This document shows, piece after piece, positions 19,926 through 24,476 of a stretch of 24,476 bases of DNA; position 1 is the first letter of the stretch; each line of letters starts with the position of its first letter. The stretch lies in IMG/VR virus record IMGVR_UViG_3300032046_006289, positions 1 to 24,476 of that record; one strand, written 5' to 3'. The translations under genes and the position numbers were made by a program. Under the pieces are notes generated by a model, which saw nothing but the letters and a program-made list of their open reading frames with translations, ran no database searches and was not told the origin of the DNA. Origin of the DNA: a virus.

Positions 19926-21233
19926 TCAGCCGAACGTCCAAGCGCGAACGTCACCCTTAACCCGCAACTGCAGAAACGCGCCGCTCACCGCATCAACAAT
20001 GTCGTCGTGCGCTCCCTGCGGAAACCCTTCAAACTCGTCCAGAAACACCCCGTTCCAAGGCGCTTGCTTCAACTTCACGTTGCCAGCTTCTGACGCGCTA
20101 CTCACAGGCACAGCCCTCTCCGCTTTAGGTCCAGTGCTTTTGATTCCCCAGAAACTATAGCCCTGCAGGACTTGTCTTGCATAGTAGTCGATTTGTCCGA
20201 CGCCGCTGCTTCCTGGCTCCTGCTCCATGAACGTTCTTGTTCCTGCAGGGTCGAGCTGTGCGGTTTGTTTTATGAGTGCTTCAACTTGCGGAGGACCCGA
20301 ACGGATCCGCTTAACGTCCAAGACGTAGTATATGCCATTCTGTTCGCCAACTAGGGCGCCTACAGTGTAATCGGGGTCCGTGTTGGGCTTTGGTTCAGTC
20401 GCTGCCATGTCCCAGAACCGCACAAGTTTGAGTTCTGCAGGCGCTTCAGCAACGATTTTGAACCATTCTCTGAGGAAGATGTTGCCGCCGTGCCGCGCCG
20501 TCCAGTCGCCGTCAAGGTACTGCCGCTTCGTGATTGGATCGAGTTCGCTGAGGCTTTCAACGTACGTCTTCTTGTCTAGGCTCGGATTATCTTCTAGGCG
20601 TGCGGAAATGAATATTCTGCCGTATGTTAGGCCTTCAGTCATGAAACGCTGTTTAACCCAGTCATGCCCAACGTTGCCAGGGTTCGATGCGGCTCTCATG
20701 CGCAACGGAATAGGACTACGTTCTAATCGTCTAAGCCTGCTGAAGAGGTAACGGTACTGGCTTTCTAGGAACTGCGTGAGCTCATCGAAGCCTATGAGTT
20801 GGAACTCTGCTGATTGGTAACGGTACTTGTCCTTCTCGTTTTCGAGGTAGCCAAACGTCAGTTTTGCGCCTGAAGGAAAAGTCCAAGTGTGGTTCTCGCC
20901 GTTCCAACGGGCTTCTGTTCCGCTTAGCCACTCGTTTGCTCTGTCCATCAGGGCTTTCGGCAAGGCTAAATCGTTGAATGTTCTGCGAAACAGTATTGCG
21001 CTGTAACCTGGCATGTCCACGTATTGAAGTGCAGCCATAAGTAGGGCATCGCTTTTGCCTCCGCCCGCAGCTCCGCCGTACAATGCTTCTTTGCATCTAA
21101 GCAGTAGGAACTGGGCTTGTTTCGGGTGCGGTTGGTGCGGGATCCACTTGTTTTCTAGCACTGTCAGTTTGAAGTGTTCGGTTAAGTTCTTCAGTAATGA
21201 GTGATTCGTACTGTTGCAGGTTGCTTGTGACAT
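19926..21233 (-). CDS. terL: Terminase large subunit
   Basis: All hallmarks are visible: Walker A GGAAGGGKSD (about 53-62), Walker B LIGFDE (146-151), coupling segment AASNPG (181-186), and a C-terminal RNase-H-like nuclease with D275 (RFWDMA), D306 (YVLDV) and HDDIVDA (409-415). The motor packages DNA into the prohead and the nuclease cuts it. Length (435 aa) is normal. ATG-equivalent start at 21233 overlaps the TerS gene by 137 nt. An internal GTG at 21159-21161 would reduce the overlap and still leave the full ATPase. The start is therefore uncertain. Confidence 0.95.
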   Translation of the reverse strand: MSQATCNSTNHSLLKNLTEHFKLTVLENKWIPHQPHPKQAQFLLLRCKEALYGGAAGGGKSDALLMAALQYVDMPGYSAILFRRTFNDLALPKALMDRANEWLSGTEARWNGENHTWTFPSGAKLTFGYLENEKDKYRYQSAEFQLIGFDELTQFLESQYRYLFSRLRRLERSPIPLRMRAASNPGNVGHDWVKQRFMTEGLTYGRIFISARLEDNPSLDKKTYVESLSELDPITKRQYLDGDWTARHGGNIFLREWFKIVAEAPAELKLVRFWDMAATEPKPNTDPDYTVGALVGEQNGIYYVLDVKRIRSGPPQVEALIKQTAQLDPAGTRTFMEQEPGSSGVGQIDYYARQVLQGYSFWGIKSTGPKAERAVPVSSASEAGNVKLKQAPWNGVFLDEFEGFPQGAHDDIVDAVSGAFLQLRVKGDVRAWTFG

Positions 21234-21546
21234 TTACTTCAACTTTCTGTGATAATTCTATTTGTTCTTTCCTTTCGATTTTACGAGTTAACATTTTTCC
21301 TACGAGTTTGGCGATTTCTTGAAAGGCTAAAACCTTGTCTTCTTTCTTGATGTCGGGGTAAGTTTCTATAAATTCTTCTTTTATCCATATTTCGAATAGG
21401 TCGCTTTCTATCCAACCTTGCATGTCTCGGTCTATCGTTTTGTGTGAACATTTACAGATGTCTGCGATTTGGTCTCGGTTTAGTCCTGAGAATATACCCT
21501 GCTTTATATATGGTAGTCGCTTGAGTGTTTGTCGTGAGAGGGTCAT
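21097..21546 (-). CDS. Small terminase candidate, HTH protein, 149 aa
   Basis: I start it at ATG 21544-21546, which overlaps the TGA of the 30-aa zinc-ribbon gene as ATGA; a TTG at 21582 is also in frame. The N-terminal part (SGLNRDQIADICKCSHKTIDRDMQGW) is a helix-turn-helix of the kind found in TerS proteins that recognise the packaging site. The rest is helical (KIERKEQIELSQKVEVNV) with a Pro-rich tail. It directly precedes terL, the usual order, and overlaps it by 137 nt. Size fits TerS. A transcription factor is the alternative. Confidence 0.7.
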   Translation of the reverse strand: MTLSRQTLKRLPYIKQGIFSGLNRDQIADICKCSHKTIDRDMQGWIESDLFEIWIKEEFIETYPDIKKEDKVLAFQEIAKLVGKMLTRKIERKEQIELSQKVEVNVTSNLQQYESLITEELNRTLQTDSARKQVDPAPTAPETSPVPTA

Positions 21547-21635
21547 TTTAGGGACACTTTTGTTTTTTTGCATTTCCAGCAAGTCTTAAACGTGAACAGG
21601 TTATAGTTTCCGCAGTGCCAACATTTCCAAATCAT
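21543..21635 (-). CDS. Zinc-ribbon micro-protein, 30 aa
   Basis: ATG at 21633-21635 follows GAAGGA at normal spacing, and the TGA overlaps the TerS ATG as ATGA. The whole peptide is a single zinc ribbon: C5, C8 (KCWHCG) and C19, C22 (TCWKCKK), with a basic C-terminus. The four cysteines in a 30-residue frame with a good ribosome site and coupled stop make chance unlikely. It may regulate or assist packaging, or bind nucleic acid. There is no direct evidence for function. Confidence 0.65.
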   Translation of the reverse strand: MIWKCWHCGNYNLFTFKTCWKCKKTKVSLK

Positions 21636-21660
21636 TTAGCAGAGTCCTTCTTTGCCGTGC

Positions 21661-21897
21661 TTAACCAAACCAAATCCATAAGATTGCAAAAGTAAAGATA
21701 GCACCAAAGATTATAGCAACTTGGAGAGATCTTCCACTCCATGCCGATTCAACTACTATGCCTTCTGAACCTGTTTCACGAATATAATTTAATCGACCAC
21801 AATTTCCGCAGAGAAATGGTTCCCCTATTGCGTAGTCAATAAATCTTCGTTGTTGCCTGATTAGATTTTCTGAACCACATCGTGAACATTTATTCAT
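21661..21897 (-). CDS. Zinc-ribbon protein with C-terminal membrane helix, 78 aa
   Basis: Cysteine pairs C4/C7 (CSRCG) and C30/C33 (CGNCG) form a zinc ribbon, and residues about 59-77 (LQVAIIFGAIFTFAILWIW) form one membrane helix at the very C-terminus. The ribbon would face the cytoplasm if tail-anchored. ATG at 21895-21897 overlaps the end of the previous gene by 8 nt. The ribbon-plus-helix layout occurs in many archaeal small proteins. Specific function unknown. Confidence 0.65.
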   Translation of the reverse strand: MNKCSRCGSENLIRQQRRFIDYAIGEPFLCGNCGRLNYIRETGSEGIVVESAWSGRSLQVAIIFGAIFTFAILWIWFG

Positions 21898-22111
21898 TCT
21901 TTTTTACTTCTTCCTTCTTTGCTGTTGTTAACCATTCAATGATGTGCGGAACGTGTTCAGCCGCGTTTTCCAGCGCCTTCTTAACTCGCATGTCCCGCGA
22001 TTGCCTGTTTACCTTGTTGATTTCCAGTTCAAGTTCGCACGCCATCTGAATAAGCTGAGCGAAAGTCAACGTTTTCGGGTTGCCAAAGTTTAGGTGTTTG
22101 AGGCAAGTCAT
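21890..22111 (-). CDS. Hypothetical helical protein, 73 aa
   Basis: The frame is open to 22219, but ATG 22109-22111 lies just after the stop of the upstream zinc protein (22122-22124) and has AGGT upstream, so I use it. The protein (MTCLKHLNFGNPKTLTF then a long helix ending EWLTTAKKEEVKKNE) is charged and helical, with no cysteine pair or membrane segment. I do not recognise it. It could be a small DNA-binding or regulatory protein. Confidence 0.55.
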   Translation of the reverse strand: MTCLKHLNFGNPKTLTFAQLIQMACELELEINKVNRQSRDMRVKKALENAAEHVPHIIEWLTTAKKEEVKKNE

Positions 22112-22121
22112 GGTTTCTGAC

Positions 22122-22337
22122 CTAGTGGAAGAGGCTGTTCCAGCATTCCAAGTGATAATGAACGGTCTTGTAACTTCCCCATCTGCCATTTTTAGTTGCC
22201 CGTGAAATGATGGTGTCACCTATTTCCAGTGGCTTATCACATGTTCTGCAGTTTAAGCTGAAGCCACGGACTGTTAAGGATATGTATAGACCGTGCGAAA
22301 GTTTCAGTTCTTTAGTCATTTTTTGCGCCGCCGACAC
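22122..22337 (-). CDS. Small CxxC...HxxC zinc-finger protein, 71 aa
   Basis: C30/C33 (NCRTCD) and H62/C65 (HYHLEC) form a CxxC-x28-HxxC finger, with a basic middle (ISRATKNGRWGS). This layout is common in small archaeal and archaeal-virus proteins. The start may be GTG 22335-22337 or ATG 22317-22319 (MTKELKLSHG); neither has a strong ribosome site. The stop lies 10 nt before the next gene's ATG. Nucleic-acid binding is the family expectation. The target is unknown. Confidence 0.65.
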   Translation of the reverse strand: MSAAQKMTKELKLSHGLYISLTVRGFSLNCRTCDKPLEIGDTIISRATKNGRWGSYKTVHYHLECWNSLFH

Positions 22338-22388
22338 GCCGAGGCAAATAGGAGAAAGGAGTCATAGAAGATTCTCAGGTGTCGACGT

Positions 22389-22805
22389 TTACGCGTTCCC
22401 GTTCAAACTGAAACTCCAGTCTGGCCATTCGGTTGCTGTCTGCGGGATTGTGAGGTTTAGCCAGCCTTCCACTTCGTAGCCAACGTATAGATATGTGTTG
22501 TTTGCTTGCCACTCAAGAATCCATCCTGAGGGTAGGCCCGTCGTGGTTATTGTTACTGTTAGGTTTTGGTTGCCCGTGTTGACTACTGTCACGTTGCTCT
22601 TGGTTTGGACTGTGCCTTTCTGGCATGTTCCCCAATCTATGGCTGTTCCGTTCGGTTTCAGTGTCCCATCGATGTACATGTCTAGGGTGGCCGTTGCGAT
22701 TTTGCCGTTCTGAGGATAATAGTAGTTCACGACTGTCTGTGCGATGACTGCGCCCGCAAGGAAAGCTATGAGGATCAGACCGACATACTTTACTGCTTTA
22801 TTCGT
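22389..22805 (-). CDS. Exported Ig-like protein, 138 aa, apparent ACG start
   Basis: With ACG 22803-22805 as start, the product begins as a typical anchor: a few basic residues, then a hydrophobic helix (VGLILIAFLAGAVIAQTVV), then NYYYPQNGKIATA. The rest is an Ig-like beta domain (IDWGTCQKG, VVNTGNQNLTVTITT, SGWILEW) with five N-x-S/T sequons, a type common in exported proteins of archaea. No ATG, GTG or TTG occurs between the upstream in-frame TGA and GTG 22730, which would remove the helix. A full GGAGGTG lies 8 nt before the ACG. A -1 frameshift from the overlapping upstream gene is an alternative. Confidence 0.6.
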   Translation of the reverse strand, partial: TNKAVKYVGLILIAFLAGAVIAQTVVNYYYPQNGKIATATLDMYIDGTLKPNGTAIDWGTCQKGTVQTKSNVTVVNTGNQNLTVTITTTGLPSGWILEWQANNTYLYVGYEVEGWLNLTIPQTATEWPDWSFSLNGNA

Positions 22806-23017
22806 TTTGAAAGCACCTCCCTTATAATGTCATCTTTCATTTCCCAGAAAATATTCCATTCTTGCTCTTCATGTTTCTGTTGAATTTCAAGGGGGCAAAT
22901 AAAATTGACAGCAGTATTCTTTGAAAGAAAATCTTTGCAGGCAAATCCATGGCGACAGACAAGTCCACCATCACTGATAAACCATGTATCACAATCGTTT
23001 CCATCTGGACAATTCAT
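22790..23017 (-). CDS. Hypothetical Cys-rich protein, 75 aa
   Basis: Five cysteines (C3, C9, C21, C27, C41) sit in the N-terminal half; the C-terminal half is a charged helix (EEQEWNIFWEMKDDIIREVL). There is no membrane segment. The last part of its frame includes GGAGGTG, which also serves as the ribosome site for the exported Ig-like protein, so the two genes are coupled or overlap by 16 nt. I do not recognise the family. Metal binding is likely from the cysteine spacing. Confidence 0.6.
   Translation of the reverse strand: MNCPDGNDCDTWFISDGGLVCRHGFACKDFLSKNTAVNFICPLEIQQKHEEQEWNIFWEMKDDIIREVLSKRIKQ
22814..22820 (-). promoter_or_regulatory. Ribosome binding site GGAGGTG with no canonical start behind it
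   Basis: GGAGGTG lies 8 nt before the ACG at 22803-22805 and inside the end of the Cys-rich gene. It is as strong as the site before 12786. It supports initiation at or near the ACG, or it could act as a stimulator of frameshifting. Confidence 0.65.
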
Positions 23018-23041
23018 ATTATCATCTACGTTTTGATTACT

Positions 23042-23233
23042 CTATTTTGCTGCGTGTTCAGTCATGTAAATCAGCTTACTCGTCTTGACCAGCTTGAACT
23101 CGTTGCTCGGCCACCCCTGCTTTTTATAATAGAAGAAGAGACCGCACGTGCTGCAGCGCATGATGAGCCAGCCTTTCTTTTCGTCCTTCTCGTACAGCGT
23201 GAGTTCCTTGGCACATTGAGAACAGTTAGTCAT
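23042..23233 (-). CDS. Zinc-ribbon protein, 63 aa
   Basis: C4/C7 (NCSQCAK) and C27/C30 (MRCSTCG) form a zinc ribbon at residues 1-35. The remaining 30 residues are basic and aromatic. ATG at 23231-23233 lies 3 nt downstream of the stop of a 46-aa membrane gene and has GGAGG at short spacing. It is a small DNA- or RNA-binding type protein with no catalytic motif. Function unknown. Confidence 0.7.
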   Translation of the reverse strand: MTNCSQCAKELTLYEKDEKKGWLIMRCSTCGLFFYYKKQGWPSNEFKLVKTSKLIYMTEHAAK

Positions 23234-23236
23234 GGT

Positions 23237-23377
23237 TTAGGCTCCTCCGAGTCCGTGCCAAACCGCAACGAGCATGTCCCAAATGTGGTCTTTCAAAGCG
23301 TAGCCCAAAATGAAGTTGACTGCTCCCCACAAACCGAACCACAACAGGATTTTGCGGATGCCAAAGATTATTTCCAT
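23237..23377 (-). CDS. Membrane micro-protein, 46 aa
   Basis: The protein begins MEIIFGIRKILLWFGLWGAV and is hydrophobic through about residue 25, then ends with a short amphipathic helix (DHIWDMLVAVWHGLGGA). Its ATG overlaps the TAA of the 29-aa gene upstream (TAATG), and a GGAGG in its 3' end serves the downstream zinc-ribbon gene. It is a one-pass membrane protein. A holin or regulator role is possible, but no family can be named. Confidence 0.6.
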   Translation of the reverse strand: MEIIFGIRKILLWFGLWGAVNFILGYALKDHIWDMLVAVWHGLGGA

Positions 23378-23466
23378 TAGCCGTCCTTCTGCTTGGTTCT
23401 TGGCGCCACTAGGATAGGAACCAGAACGGCTAGAAGCAGAAAAGCGAGACCTACAATGTCATTCAT
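23377..23466 (-). CDS. Membrane micro-protein, 29 aa
   Basis: The peptide is a single membrane helix (IVGLAFLLLAVLVPILVA) with a basic tail (PRTKQKDG). ATG 23464-23466 lies 10 nt after the stop of the coiled-coil membrane gene, and the TAA overlaps the next gene's ATG by one base (TAATG). Such short one-helix proteins are often missed in annotation. Support comes from composition and coupling only. Confidence 0.55.
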   Translation of the reverse strand: MNDIVGLAFLLLAVLVPILVAPRTKQKDG

Positions 23467-23476
23467 GTTTTCAGCC

Positions 23477-23977
23477 TCAATGCTTCGCCGTTCCTGTTGG
23501 GAAGGTTGCCTCTATGACTTTGGCTCTTACTGCCAGATTATACTCGTCTTGAAGTCGTTGTGCCTGTTGCTCTGCCGCTGAAAGTTTCGATTGAAGAGCG
23601 GTTATTTCTGTTTTTAGTTGCGCCGTTTCCTGAACCTTTGTGGTCAGCGAATCAACCTGTGTTTGGAGGCTTGTTATTTGGTTGTTCTGCTCTGTCAACG
23701 CGTTTTGGGCTTGACTGATGATGCTGGTTCGCTCTTCGCTTGCCGACGCCTTCAACTGTTCCTGCGCTTTCGAAGCTCCCGACCTCATCGCCAATCCCGT
23801 TACTGCGCTGCCGACGGCTGTCACTACGGCCGTGGTTACGGGGTTCGTCGTGATTGCCTGCGAAACTATGCTGATTCCGCCTGTGACGTAGGGAACGAAG
23901 GGAGAAAGTAGACCTGACAGGTAGAGGCCCGCGCCTGCTGCGGCTGCGGTGAGGGACACTAAGGCTTCTTTAATCAT
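23477..23977 (-). CDS. Membrane protein with coiled-coil domain, 166 aa
   Basis: Residues about 4-26 and 30-62 are hydrophobic, Ala/Gly/Val-rich membrane segments. From about 66 a long coiled coil runs to about 150 (for example LTEQNNQITSLQTQVDSL and LKTEITALQSKLSAAEQQ). ATG overlaps the TGA of the upstream gene as ATGA. The architecture resembles small virus membrane proteins such as holin- or spanin-like factors, but the coiled coil is longer than usual. A role in lysis or in anchoring at the membrane is an inference. Confidence 0.6.
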   Translation of the reverse strand: MIKEALVSLTAAAAGAGLYLSGLLSPFVPYVTGGISIVSQAITTNPVTTAVVTAVGSAVTGLAMRSGASKAQEQLKASASEERTSIISQAQNALTEQNNQITSLQTQVDSLTTKVQETAQLKTEITALQSKLSAAEQQAQRLQDEYNLAVRAKVIEATFPTGTAKH

Positions 23978-24312
23978 GGTTTTACTTCCAAAGGTTCAAG
24001 CACGTTCGAGTCTGAAACCACAAACGACAGGTCCACGCCCAAACTGGTGAGGCTAATATAATCCTTGATGGGGATGAGCACGGTGTGGTTGGCTACGCCT
24101 TCGCGTCGCGCATTGTCTTTCGCTTTGACTATTATAGATATTGCTACGAGCTGTTCGGTTGGAAGCCAACTGTAAACAGCGTTTTTCTTGGCTGGCAGGC
24201 CCTGCAGGTATCTCAAGCTGAAATCGCGCAGCATACCCAAGACTTTTGGGCTTCGTTTGAAGACGTAGCCGTCGCCGTCGGTTAAGCCGTACCAGAAATG
24301 TTCCAACTTCAA
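23974..24312 (-). CDS. Hypothetical protein, 112 aa, TTG start
   Basis: TTG at 24310-24312 overlaps the TGA of the partial upstream gene as TTGA. The protein starts MKLEHFWYGLTDGDGYVF, has an alpha/beta mix with SWLPTEQLVAISIIVKAKD and NHTVLIPIKDYISLTSLG, and no membrane segment. I do not recognise the family. It ends in an ATGA overlap with the coiled-coil membrane gene. Confidence 0.55.
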   Translation of the reverse strand: MKLEHFWYGLTDGDGYVFKRSPKVLGMLRDFSLRYLQGLPAKKNAVYSWLPTEQLVAISIIVKAKDNARREGVANHTVLIPIKDYISLTSLGVDLSFVVSDSNVLEPLEVKP

Positions 24313-24476
24313 GAGGCGAACGTTCCTAGATAGTTTATCAAGTCAACGTAACTCTGAGCCCAATACTGCGGAATCCGCAGGTTAACTTCCATCTCAATCT
24401 TGTCGTGCCCGTCAGGCCACCGTTGCGGCTTGCCCTGACTATCCTTAGCAACCTTCACGTAACTCGGAAAGAACTT
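24309..24476 (-). CDS. C-terminal fragment of a gene cut by the window edge
   Basis: The last 55 residues of a frame that enters from the right edge are visible. They begin KFFPSYVKVAKDSQGKPQRW and end LINYLGTFAS before TGA 24309-24311. The strand and the TTGA overlap with the next gene show it is part of the same operon. No family can be named from this piece. Confidence 0.6.
   Translation of the reverse strand, partial: KFFPSYVKVAKDSQGKPQRWPDGHDKIEMEVNLRIPQYWAQSYVDLINYLGTFAS

Overview
The window looks like the packaging, capsid and tail half of a head-tailed (HK97-fold, Caudoviricetes-type) virus or provirus. Every gene I can support is on the minus strand, so the operon reads right to left: packaging on the right, capsid in the middle, tail and tail tip on the left. 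Genes are packed head to tail with ATGA, GTGA or TTGA overlaps, which implies long polycistronic transcripts and translational coupling. I infer an archaeal host. The support is two exported proteins with one N-terminal anchor and many N-glycosylation sequons, one of them an Ig-like domain of a type common in archaeal exported proteins; a row of tiny zinc-ribbon proteins; frequent GTG and TTG starts; and an encapsulin-like capsid protein. No 16S gene or host gene is present, so the lineage cannot be fixed from this sequence.

Right end (about 24476 to 21543): small genes, including a partial gene at the edge, a membrane/coiled-coil protein, two membrane micro-proteins of 29 and 46 aa, several Cys-rich or zinc-ribbon mini-proteins, an exported Ig-like protein that seems to lack a normal start codon, and a 30-aa zinc ribbon that overlaps the small-terminase candidate.

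Packaging and capsid block (21546 to 12857): TerS-like HTH protein, large terminase, zinc-ribbon protein, DUF1073-like portal, MuF-like minor head protein, a four-gene cassette (methyltransferase, unknown, family-2 glycosyltransferase, methyltransferase), DUF2213-type prohead protease, a 46-aa gene, coiled-coil scaffold candidate, DUF2190-like decoration protein and encapsulin-like major capsid protein. A strong hairpin plus T-rich tract follows the capsid gene.

Connector, tail and fibre block (12786 to 606): small neck-type proteins, several virion structural proteins with internal repeats, a pectate-lyase-like spike, a His/Gly-repeat fibre, a membrane-anchored beta-helix protein, two tail proteins, an HK97-gp10-like protein, a 99-aa hydrophobic protein in the slot usually held by the tape measure, a tail-hub protein carrying an inserted jelly-roll-like domain, and a 57-aa membrane protein.

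Left end: after the 57-aa gene comes about 290 bp with no convincing gene. It contains a degenerate array of small palindromes, three of them exactly 28 bp apart. A 103-aa protein of unknown function follows. No tRNA, rRNA, integrase, CRISPR array or insertion sequence was seen. The most unusual points are the palindrome array, the glycosylation/methylation cassette inside the head operon, the missing long tape measure, the ACG-start (or frameshifted) exported protein, and the many overlapping micro-genes.
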